Assembly: GCA_023460035.1 (NCBI GenBank)
Contig: JAEWRN010000040.1
Coordinates: 28,291 to 92,290 of the forward strand
Reading direction: 5' to 3'
Length of the DNA stretch: 64,000 nt
From: Bacillota bacterium
GTDB taxonomy: Bacteria; Bacillota; Clostridia; Oscillospirales; Ruminococcaceae
Both the position numbers and the translations under genes were made by a program. The notes beneath the pieces are model-generated. The model was not told where the DNA came from and did no database searches. It was given only the letters and a program-made list of their open reading frames with translations. This document shows, in pieces, positions 57,939 to 64,000 of this stretch; position 1 is the stretch's first letter; every line of letters begins with the position of its first letter.

Positions 57939-59273
57939 ATGATAGCAGCAAAATTTGGCGGCAGTTCACTTGCCGACGCGGCACAGTTTAAACAGGTGCG
58001 CAGTATTGTGCGCGCCGACAGCAGGCGGGCCTATATCATCCCCAGCGCCCCCGGCAAGCGGTTTGACGGGGATGACAAGATCACCGACCTGTTGTACCGG
58101 TGCCACGCACTGCGGGCCGCCGGTCAGCCGTTTGATGTGCCGTTTGCGGCCATCTGCGCCCGGTATACCGAAATCGTGGCCGCGCTGCGCCTTGCAACCG
58201 ACCTTGAAAGTGCACTGGGTGAGGTGCGGCGCGCAATCGCCGCGGGTGCCGGGGCCGATTACTGCGCCAGCCGCGGCGAATACCTGTGCGGGCTGCTGCT
58301 GGCTGATTTTTTAGGCCTGCCGTTTGTCGACCCGCAGGGCTGTATCTTTTTTGATGAAAACGGCCTGTTGCTGGCGCAGCGCACCAACGATGCCCTTGCC
58401 GAGGCACTGCAAGGCCTGCCGGGGGCGGTCATCCCCGGGTTTTACGGCAGCGGGCCGGATGGCTCAGTGCGCACCTTTTCGCGCGGGGGCAGCGACATCA
58501 CCGGCGCGCTGGTTGCGCGGGCAGTAAGGGCAGAGGTGTACGAAAACTGGACGGACGTTTCCGGCTTTTTAATGGCCGACCCGCGTGTGGTGCAAAACCC
58601 GCAGCCCATCCGCCACATCACCTACCACGAAATGCACGAGCTCAGCCGTGCCGGCGCCACCGTGCTGCACGAGGACAGCGTGTTCCCCGTCAGCCGCGCG
58701 GGCATCCCCACCAACATCCGCAACACCAATGCGCCGCAGCACCCCGGTACCATGATCACCTGCACGGCGGTGCAGCGGGAGGATTTCGCCATCTTTGCCG
58801 GCATTGCGGGCAAGCGTGGTTTCAGCCTGCTGCTGGTAGAAAAAGACGAGCCCGGCAATTCGCCCGCACTGCTGCAACAGGTGTTTTGTGCGGTCAACAG
58901 CTGTTCGCTGCGGTTTGACTACCTGCCCACCGGCCTCAACAACATCTGTCTGCTGGTAGAAACCGCCGCACTGGCCCCGGTGCTGGGCCGGCTGCAACAG
59001 CAGATAGATGCCATCGATATCCCGCACCACTTTTCAGTGCAGCAGCACATTGCTTTGCTGATTTTGGTGGGCTATGGCGTGCGGCACACCCGCACCTCGG
59101 TGGCGCGCATTTACGGGGCGCTGCGCCGCGCCGAAATCGGGGTACATATCCTCAACCAGGGCAGTGGAGAGCTGAGTACCTGGGTGGGGGTGGACGAAGC
59201 GGATTTAGAAAATGCCATTCGCGCCATCTACGCCGAATTTTCGGCAGTAAGCCACCCCGCAAAACAGGCGTAA
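57939..59273 (+). CDS. lysC: Aspartate kinase with C-terminal ACT domains
   Basis: From ATG 57939 the product is 444 residues. The kinase domain starts AAKFGGSSLADAAQF and has FYGSGPDGSVRTFSRGGSDITGALVA and the ENWTDVSGFLMADPRVV segment. Two ACT domains follow residue 290 and should bind a feedback amino acid, probably lysine. It makes aspartyl phosphate, the precursor of aspartate beta-semialdehyde. Being last in the polyamine operon, it likely feeds the carboxyspermidine dehydrogenase. A GGGGGAA site is upstream; the gap from nspC is 50 bp. No semialdehyde dehydrogenase gene is in the window. Confidence 0.93.
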   Translation: MIAAKFGGSSLADAAQFKQVRSIVRADSRRAYIIPSAPGKRFDGDDKITDLLYRCHALRAAGQPFDVPFAAICARYTEIVAALRLATDLESALGEVRRAIAAGAGADYCASRGEYLCGLLLADFLGLPFVDPQGCIFFDENGLLLAQRTNDALAEALQGLPGAVIPGFYGSGPDGSVRTFSRGGSDITGALVARAVRAEVYENWTDVSGFLMADPRVVQNPQPIRHITYHEMHELSRAGATVLHEDSVFPVSRAGIPTNIRNTNAPQHPGTMITCTAVQREDFAIFAGIAGKRGFSLLLVEKDEPGNSPALLQQVFCAVNSCSLRFDYLPTGLNNICLLVETAALAPVLGRLQQQIDAIDIPHHFSVQQHIALLILVGYGVRHTRTSVARIYGALRRAEIGVHILNQGSGELSTWVGVDEADLENAIRAIYAEFSAVSHPAKQA

Positions 59274-59281
59274 ACACAAAT

Positions 59282-59326
59282 AAAACAAGGGCCGGCATGC
59301 AGCTTGCATGCCGGCCCTTGTTTTTT
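59282..59326 (+). terminator. Intrinsic terminator of the polyamine operon
   Basis: A perfect 19-bp stem (59282-59300 with 59306-59324) has a 5-nt loop and a T-run. Confidence 0.92.
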
Positions 59327-59335
59327 GATATTCAA

Positions 59336-59368
59336 ATAAAAAAGCCCCGCAGGGCGTGCCCTGCGGGG
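59336..59368 (-). terminator. Intrinsic terminator of the PTS operon
   Basis: On the minus strand CCCCGCAGGGC and GCCCTGCGGGG pair around two bases and run into TTTTTTATTT. Confidence 0.88.
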
Positions 59369-59459
59369 GTACTGTGCGTGGGGGCAAATAATACGCCCCG
59401 CACAGCAGAAACATGACAAGAAAGGTTTTTGTGGAAAAGCCGGTTTTTAAAAAGGTAAG

Positions 59460-60731
59460 TTAGGCCAGCAAGCGAGAAACGGTGCCGACCACCATGCCCC
59501 ACAGCGAGAAGTCCTGGCCGCCGTAAACCAGCATCCAGTTGCCGATGGTGTGGCTGAAGAAGTACGAGCCAAAGCCAACCAGCAGTACCATCACGATGCC
59601 GTTGAGCGCAGTGCCGATGATGCAGCCGCGCACGCCGCCGGTCGCGTTGCCAATAATGGCGGCGCAGCCGTTTTCAAAGAAGCAGGTGACAACCAGCGGG
59701 ATGATGATGGTGGGGAACATGCCGGCAGTCAGAATGATGGTGATGGTCGAAGTGATCATGGCAACGATGAAGCCGATGATCAGTGCGTTCGGTGCAAAGT
59801 TGAAAATGACCGGGCAGTCCAGTGCGGGAATGGCACCCGGGACCACTTTTTCGGCAATGCCCTGGAAGGCGGGCACAATTTCACCAATCAACATACGCAC
59901 GCCAAGCAGCATAATGGTCATGCCGACACCAAAGTAAATCGACTTTGTGAAGATGTAGGTAAAAATACCGGTCTTGCCGCCGGCATAGCCCCAAATTTCG
60001 GCCGGGACCATGCCGTTGACGCGCATCAGAACCGCCATGACGATGTAAGCAATCGCAATCACGATTGAGCCGGTCAGCGAGACTTCACGCAAAAAGCCGA
60101 AGTTTTTCGAAATTTTAAGGTCTTCGGTCGATTTCGATTTGTCGCCGACCAGTTTGCCCAAATAGCCGGTCAACAGCGAAAGGCAGGTGGTCGGGTGGCC
60201 GATGGTAAAATCGTCCGAGCCGGTGACTTCATGCACCAGCGGGCGCATCAGGTTCGGCGAGATAATCATGTAAGCTGCGGTGAAAACCGTGGCGACAATG
60301 AGCAGCTTAATCCCGGACAGCCCGGCGTCCACACCGGCGGCAATAAACACATACGGGAACCAGTACAGCATATGCCCGGTCAGAAAAACGGATTTCCATT
60401 TTGTGAACCGCGCAACCAGCAGGTTGATCAGGAACGCAATCAGCATCACGATGCCGATCTGCGTGCCATAAACGGTCATGTCGATGTCTTTTGCGTTGTT
60501 CGCAGCGGGCAGCATGGCGCTGAACGCGGTCGAAAGCCCGTCAATTGAGCTGCCGACGATCAGCCCGGTACCGGTGGTCAACACAAAATAGCCAATAGCG
60601 GTCATCATGGTGCCGCGCACCACATCACTGAACGGCTTTCTTTGCAGCACCAGGCCAACCAGTGCGATCAGTGCAAGGAAAATAGCGCCCTGTCCAAAAA
60701 TTTCGTTTACGATAAAGTTCAGCACTGCCAT
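59460..60731 (-). CDS. PTS system IIC component, ascorbate (UlaA/SgaT) family
   Basis: From ATG 60731 the product is 423 residues with about eleven membrane helices. It matches the ascorbate-type permease: FGQGAIFLALIALVGLVLQRK, GTGLIVGSSIDGL, the FTIGHPTTCLSLLTGYLGKLVGD segment, and IFNFAPNALIIGFI. It moves and phosphorylates a sugar acid or related substrate using the IIB and IIA proteins encoded just upstream. No ulaD, ulaE, ulaF or ulaG is nearby, so the substrate need not be ascorbate. The ribosome site is GGAGGAGG. Confidence 0.9.
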   Translation of the reverse strand: MAVLNFIVNEIFGQGAIFLALIALVGLVLQRKPFSDVVRGTMMTAIGYFVLTTGTGLIVGSSIDGLSTAFSAMLPAANNAKDIDMTVYGTQIGIVMLIAFLINLLVARFTKWKSVFLTGHMLYWFPYVFIAAGVDAGLSGIKLLIVATVFTAAYMIISPNLMRPLVHEVTGSDDFTIGHPTTCLSLLTGYLGKLVGDKSKSTEDLKISKNFGFLREVSLTGSIVIAIAYIVMAVLMRVNGMVPAEIWGYAGGKTGIFTYIFTKSIYFGVGMTIMLLGVRMLIGEIVPAFQGIAEKVVPGAIPALDCPVIFNFAPNALIIGFIVAMITSTITIILTAGMFPTIIIPLVVTCFFENGCAAIIGNATGGVRGCIIGTALNGIVMVLLVGFGSYFFSHTIGNWMLVYGGQDFSLWGMVVGTVSRLLA

Positions 60732-60771
60732 TTCAGAATCCTCCTCCAAACATCCATTTCAGAATTTGTTG

Positions 60772-61059
60772 TTACTGTTTGTCTTGAACGAACTTCAGTA
60801 CCTTTTCTGTCACTTCAGCAGTGTCCATAAAGTTCTTCACCGCAAAAACCGGCACATTGGCACGGTCTTTAATGCGCTCGCTCAATTCCTCCGAAATAAA
60901 AATCGCGTCGCATTCATTGGTCAAGCAGGTGCCGACATCGCCGCAAAACACGGTGGCGTCGACCCCGTTTGCCTTTAAAATGCCCTCGATCTTCATGCGC
61001 AAAAACAGCGAAGAACCACAGCCAAACCCACACACTGTCTGAATTTTAGTCTTTTCCAT
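60772..61059 (-). CDS. PTS system IIB component, ascorbate/lactose-type
   Basis: The 95-residue protein begins with the P-loop VCGFGCGSSLFLRMKIEGIL, where Cys10 is the phosphoryl acceptor (compare CGNGQGSS in UlaB). The rest forms a Rossmann-like IIB fold with VFAVKNFMDTAEV near the end. It takes phosphate from IIA and passes it to the sugar at IIC. An AAAGGAGC site precedes the ATG. It lies 40 bp from the IIC gene. Confidence 0.92.
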   Translation of the reverse strand: MEKTKIQTVCGFGCGSSLFLRMKIEGILKANGVDATVFCGDVGTCLTNECDAIFISEELSERIKDRANVPVFAVKNFMDTAEVTEKVLKFVQDKQ

Positions 61060-61152
61060 AAAAAGCTCCTTTCTTTTCTCTATTGTAAGCAGAACGCTGC
61101 TTCACAATCTTTTTTGGCCCGCCCGCCGGCAGGCTGCCTGTTAAAACCTCAA

Positions 61153-61593
61153 TCAGGCGTTTTGCAGTAATGCCCGCAGATCATCAACACTTTGGGCCGC
61201 CGCCATGTTATCAATCATGCCGTCTTCCATCACCGACATGGCCACCCGTTGCAGCGTGGTGCGGTGCGACTCGCGGTCTTTACAGCAGATGCACAGCACG
61301 ACCTTTACCGGGTCGTTTTCTGCATTGCCAAAAGCAACCGGGGTTTTTAAGGTAATCAGCGAAATATCGTCGCGCAGCACTGCGGCAGAGGGGGCCGCAT
61401 GTGCCAGCGCGAAGCCGGGCATCAATACCATATAGGGCCCCAGCTCTATCACCGCTTGAATCATCTCTTCAATGTACTGTGCGGTAATGCTGCCCGCTTG
61501 CAGCAAAAGGTTGCCGGCACCGCGTACCGCGTCCTGCCAGGAGGCCGCTTCGACGCCGATTTGCATATTTTCTTTTCGAATCAGGTCATCCAT
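61153..61593 (-). CDS. PTS system IIA component, fructose/mannitol/ascorbate type
   Basis: From ATG 61593 the product is 146 residues. The phospho-acceptor is His65 in LMPGFALAHAAPSAAV, and VGVEAASWQDAVRGAGNLLLQAG is the typical N-terminal PTS_EIIA_2 start. It is phosphorylated by HPr and passes the group to IIB. The AAGGTGG site supports this start; the frame continues ten codons upstream. It is the first gene of the minus-strand operon. Confidence 0.9.
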   Translation of the reverse strand: MDDLIRKENMQIGVEAASWQDAVRGAGNLLLQAGSITAQYIEEMIQAVIELGPYMVLMPGFALAHAAPSAAVLRDDISLITLKTPVAFGNAENDPVKVVLCICCKDRESHRTTLQRVAMSVMEDGMIDNMAAAQSVDDLRALLQNA

Positions 61594-61622
61594 TTCTGTT
61601 CCACCTTTTCTTCGTTTACTCA

Positions 61623-61651
61623 AATATACCGCTTGTCATATAAAAAAGCAA
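61623..61651 (-). promoter_or_regulatory. Promoter of the PTS operon
   Basis: On the minus strand TTGCTT (plus 61646-61651) and TATATT (61623-61628) have 17-bp spacing. Confidence 0.6.
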
Positions 61652-61836
61652 TAGATTATGAATTTTTTTTAAATAATTAGAAAATATGATCATAAAATCT
61701 CGCTAAGTTTGTGGAAAATAATTTCATTGGCAAGCCGTATTTTGAAAAATACCCATAAAAAATCAGAAAACGAGAAAATTAATACCAAAAAGGTACGAAG
61801 TTTCTGCGGATGGGCAGAAAAACCAAAAGAAAATGA
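61652..61836. other. AT-rich divergent control region with a GntR-like half-palindrome
   Basis: The region between the divergent promoters is AT-rich. It holds TACC-AAAAA-GGTA (61783-61795), an inverted repeat of the kind bound by GntR/HutC regulators, about 40 bp before the GntR promoter. No frame is present. Confidence 0.4.
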
Positions 61837-61865
61837 TTGAAAAAATATATAACATGTGGTACTAT
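61837..61865 (+). promoter_or_regulatory. Promoter of the GntR-SIS pair
   Basis: TTGAAA (61837-61842) and TACTAT (61860-61865) have 17-bp spacing. Confidence 0.6.
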
Positions 61866-61931
61866 TTTTTTAAAACACCGTATCATAAAATGCAGACGCA
61901 GCCGGCCGGGCGTGCCGGTAACGAGGCTGCC

Positions 61932-61955
61932 GCGTGGGTGTGGCCGCACCCACGC
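61932..61955 (+). other. GC-rich hairpin in the gntR leader
   Basis: GCGTGGGTG (61932-61940) pairs with CACCCACGC (61947-61955) around a 6-nt loop. It ends just before the GGAAAGG ribosome site and could influence translation. Confidence 0.5.
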
Positions 61956-61970
61956 AGAAAGGAAAGGCGC

Positions 61971-62735
61971 ATGGCAAAAGCAGAATCGGGCTATTCGCCC
62001 AAGTATAAGCAGCTGAAAGAAGACCTGTTGCAGATGATGCAAACGGACAGCAGCTTCCCGGAGGGGTGCCTGCCGTCCGAGCGCGCGATTGGCGACCAGT
62101 TTGGCGTCAGCCGCATTACGGTGCGCCGCGCAATTGCCGAGTTGCAGCAGGAGGGCCTTTTGTACAGCGTGCAGGGCAAAGGCGTTTTCATCCGCAGCAA
62201 AAAGATACCACAGCCGCTGGCGCAGCTGACCAGCTTTTCCAGCGACATGGTGCACCGGGACATGAAACCCAGCTCACAAATTTTGGCAATGGAAATGGTC
62301 ACGGCCGGGGATGCCATTGCGGCGCTGTTACAGGTAAAACCCGACGATACGGTGACGATTCTTAAGCGGTTGCGTATTGCCGACAAAGAGCCCATGGCAA
62401 TCGAAACCTGTTATATGAACAGCAGCATCGGCGCAGTGGTGATGGAAAACCTGACGAACGACGGGTCGTTGTACGAGCTGTTTACGGGCCGCCTTGGCAT
62501 TGTGCTGGCAAGCGCACAAGAATCGATTGAAGTGATTTCTTTAAAAGAATACGAGCGCGCGTTGCTGAAAAGCGAAGCTTCGGCCGGCGCGCTGTACATT
62601 CGACGTTTGACCTTTGACGACCAGAACCGCCCGGTAGAATATGTAGAGTCGAAATATCGTGCGGACCGCTACCGTTTCCAGGTAGAACTGGCCTTTCGGG
62701 AACCAGATATCAAAAACGATTGGAGCATCATGTAA
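61971..62735 (+). CDS. GntR/HutC-family transcriptional regulator
   Basis: From ATG 61971 the product is 254 residues. The N-terminal winged helix reads PKYKQLKEDLLQMM, PSERAIGDQFGVSRITVRRAIAELQQEGLL and VQGKGVFI. The C-terminal UTRA domain (LERLRIADKEPMAIETCYMNS-like segment, then YELFTGRLGIVLASAQESIEV) binds a small phosphorylated or free sugar. The frame runs 46 codons upstream, but 61971 has a GGAAAGG site and the family start. It is divergent from the PTS operon and directly followed by the SIS gene, so it probably controls both. Confidence 0.92.
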   Translation: MAKAESGYSPKYKQLKEDLLQMMQTDSSFPEGCLPSERAIGDQFGVSRITVRRAIAELQQEGLLYSVQGKGVFIRSKKIPQPLAQLTSFSSDMVHRDMKPSSQILAMEMVTAGDAIAALLQVKPDDTVTILKRLRIADKEPMAIETCYMNSSIGAVVMENLTNDGSLYELFTGRLGIVLASAQESIEVISLKEYERALLKSEASAGALYIRRLTFDDQNRPVEYVESKYRADRYRFQVELAFREPDIKNDWSIM

Positions 62736-63467
62736 ATGTTTGTGGAAGAGTACAGTGAAACGGTCAGTGGGGTTTTGCAACAGATTTTTTCAAACGAGGC
62801 GCAAAACATTGCAAAGGCGGGCGAACTGGTGGCACAGTCGCTGCAAAAAAACGGCCTGCTTTATGTGTTTGGCTGCGGCCACTCGCATATTTTAGAAGAA
62901 GAGCTGTTTTACCGCGCGGGCGGCCTTGCGGCGGTGAGCCCTATTTTTGAAACCTGCGCCATGCTGCACGAGGGTGCAGTGAAAAGCAGCTATGTAGAGC
63001 GCATGAGCGGCTATGCCGAGCAGGTTATTTCCCGCTACCCCATCACTGAAAACGACTGCCTGCTGATTGTGTCAAGCTCCGGCATCAACCCGTTTCCCAT
63101 TGAAATGGCGCAGGGGGCTGCGAGTCGCGGGGCCAAGGTCATCGGGATCTCTTCCTTTTTTTATAAAACCCAAAAAAGCCGGCAGGCACAGGGCTTGCAT
63201 CTGCCGGACGTCTGCGATTTGTGCATCAACAACTATGTGCCGGTGGGGGATGCCAGCATAGAGGTGTGTTCAGACGGCACGAAGGCGGGCCCGGTTTCCA
63301 CCATCGCTTCGGCGGCCATCAGCAACAGCATTGTGCTTTCTGCCTGCGAAAACCTGCGCAGCAAGGGCATTGAGCCCAAGGTATTCAGCAGCGGCAACTG
63401 CCCCGGCGGCGACGCGCATAACAGCGCGGTGATTGGCGAATACCGCGACCGCGTGCGGTACCTGTAA
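62736..63467 (+). CDS. SIS-domain protein of the UPF0309 family
   Basis: The 243-residue protein has an N-terminal helix bundle and a SIS domain: VFGCGHSHILEEELFYRAGGL for the phosphosugar-binding start, LLIVSSSGINPFPIEMA with the S-S-S-G loop, and SDGTKAGPVSTIASAAISN. Its relatives are uncharacterised phosphosugar isomerase-like proteins. It starts at the first base after the gntR stop and faces a PTS operon, so it likely acts on the phosphorylated product of that PTS. No better function can be stated. Confidence 0.85.
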   Translation: MFVEEYSETVSGVLQQIFSNEAQNIAKAGELVAQSLQKNGLLYVFGCGHSHILEEELFYRAGGLAAVSPIFETCAMLHEGAVKSSYVERMSGYAEQVISRYPITENDCLLIVSSSGINPFPIEMAQGAASRGAKVIGISSFFYKTQKSRQAQGLHLPDVCDLCINNYVPVGDASIEVCSDGTKAGPVSTIASAAISNSIVLSACENLRSKGIEPKVFSSGNCPGGDAHNSAVIGEYRDRVRYL

Positions 63468-63524
63468 CACACCCGCGCAAGGCAGTGTGACTAAAAAAAC
63501 CATCAGTAAAAAACCAAGACAAAA

Positions 63525-63553
63525 CCGCCGCACAGCAATTTGCTGTGCGGCGG
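63525..63553 (+). terminator. Terminator hairpin of the gntR-SIS operon, T-tract missing
   Basis: CCGCCGCACAGCAA (63525-63538) pairs with TTGCTGTGCGGCGG (63540-63553). The left side is preceded by AAAA, but the right side runs straight into the insertion-sequence end instead of TTTT. Confidence 0.7.
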
Positions 63554-63563
63554 CCAGTCTGTC

Positions 63564-63594
63564 GAAAAAGGTCCAGCGAAAGCTGGGCTTTTTC
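63564..63594 (+). terminator. Hairpin near the insertion-sequence left end
   Basis: GAAAAAG plus CCAGC pairs with GCTGG plus CTTTTTC around a GAAA loop. Such hairpins near an IS end often block transcription entering the transposase gene. Confidence 0.6.
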
Positions 63595-63630
63595 ATTTAA
63601 AAACGGTAAAATAGGTATGGGTGATGTGGA

Positions 63631-64000
63631 ATGTTGCAGCGAGGGAAATTAGATCGCGGCGTGTTGGAAATTGTAGATACGGAAAGCCTGGTACCACAGA
63701 ATCATCTGCTGCGAAAAATAGACGCAGCAGTAAACTGGGAACGGCTGTATGAGATGGTCGAGCCGCTGTACAGCGAGGACAATGGCAGGCCGAGTATAGA
63801 CCCGGTTGTACTGGTGAAGATTGTGCTGATCCAGCACCTGTATGGCCTGCCCTCTCTGCGCAGGACAGCGGATGAGGTTTATTTAAACACTGCCTATCGC
63901 TGGTTTATGGGCTATACGCTTCAGGAGGAAACTCCGCATTTTTCCACAGTGAGCTACAATTTTCGTCACCGCTTCACAGAGGAAACAGTCAGTCAAATCT
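63631..64000 (+). CDS. IS1182-family transposase, N-terminal part (3' end outside window)
   Basis: An uninterrupted frame runs from ATG 63631 to the window edge, 123 residues. It shows the DUF772-type N-terminal domain: LVPQNHLLRKIDAAVNWERL, RPSIDPVVLVKIVLIQHLYG, LPSLRRTADEVYLNTAYRWF and TPHFSTVSYNFRHRF. This is the DNA-binding part of IS1182/IS5-like DDE transposases; the catalytic domain lies beyond the edge. No frameshift is seen so far, so the copy may be intact. Confidence 0.85.
   Translation, partial: MLQRGKLDRGVLEIVDTESLVPQNHLLRKIDAAVNWERLYEMVEPLYSEDNGRPSIDPVVLVKIVLIQHLYGLPSLRRTADEVYLNTAYRWFMGYTLQEETPHFSTVSYNFRHRFTEETVSQI

Larger units (their letters stand above)
63554..64000 (+). mobile_element. 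Left part of an IS1182-type insertion sequence (continues beyond window)
   Basis: The element is inferred from the transposase frame at 63631 and an abrupt sequence change after the terminator hairpin. The exact left end, terminal repeats and target duplication cannot be fixed because the right end is outside the window. Confidence 0.65.

Noticed and set aside
59282..59368. Two palindromes near 59.3 kb as a repeat family or attachment site
   Set aside because: Each is fully explained as an intrinsic terminator for one of the two convergent operons.

Overview
The window reads as a chromosomal segment of a moderately GC-rich, low-GC-phylum (Firmicutes) anaerobe, most likely a clostridial gut bacterium of the Oscillospiraceae/Ruminococcaceae type. 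That placement is inference. It rests on the infB-rbfA-nrnA-truB-ribF-rpsO-pnp order, strong sigma-A promoters (TTGACA / TATAAT, 16-18 bp spacing), AGGAGG-type ribosome sites, GTG/TTG starts, FemAB, MurR/MurQ, desulfoferrodoxin and a carboxyspermidine-type polyamine operon. No rRNA, tRNA or CRISPR array was seen. Coding is dense and most gaps hold recognisable promoters or intrinsic terminators.

Layout: 1-7.7 kb is the translation/RNA block (infB 3' end, rbfA, nrnA, truB, ribF, rpsO, pnp), interrupted by one AT-richer glycosyltransferase-61 gene. 7.9-11.3 kb holds desulfoferrodoxin, proBA and a membrane-anchored unknown. 11.7-18.3 kb is mostly minus strand: birA-bioY behind a BirA-operator-like palindrome, then femX-like, metG, a DMT transporter and tatD. 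18.5-22.2 kb carries a GH36 alpha-galactosidase and corA behind a structured leader. 22.2-26.5 kb (minus) carries a PPOX-like protein and two c-di-GMP-type signalling genes, one broken by a single in-frame TGA. 26.8-30.4 kb has marR-MATE and a dipeptide epimerase with a GNAT protein.

30.5-40.1 kb is a cell-wall recycling operon: murR, murQ, a sugar-binding lipoprotein with two permeases, anmK, nagZ, an AmlB-like serine hydrolase and a GNAT protein. It parallels the Bacillus murQ-murR-murP-amlB-nagZ locus, but an ABC importer stands where the PTS transporter MurP would be, and an anhydro-MurNAc kinase is added. 40.2-46.7 kb is gltBD behind a long leader with an early terminator. 46.8-50.9 kb has msrAB, mntH, two small proteins and a flavoprotein.

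51.2-59.3 kb is a polyamine operon (speD, speA, speE, speB, carboxyspermidine dehydrogenase, carboxyspermidine decarboxylase, aspartokinase). It combines the decarboxylated-SAM route with the aspartate-semialdehyde route and lies behind a roughly 370-nt structured leader ending in a perfect intrinsic terminator. This leader is the best candidate here for an undescribed regulatory RNA. 59.4-63.5 kb is an ascorbate-family PTS (IIC, IIB, IIA) divergent from a GntR regulator and a SIS-domain protein. The window ends inside an IS1182-type transposase whose left end abuts a terminator hairpin that lacks its T-tract.
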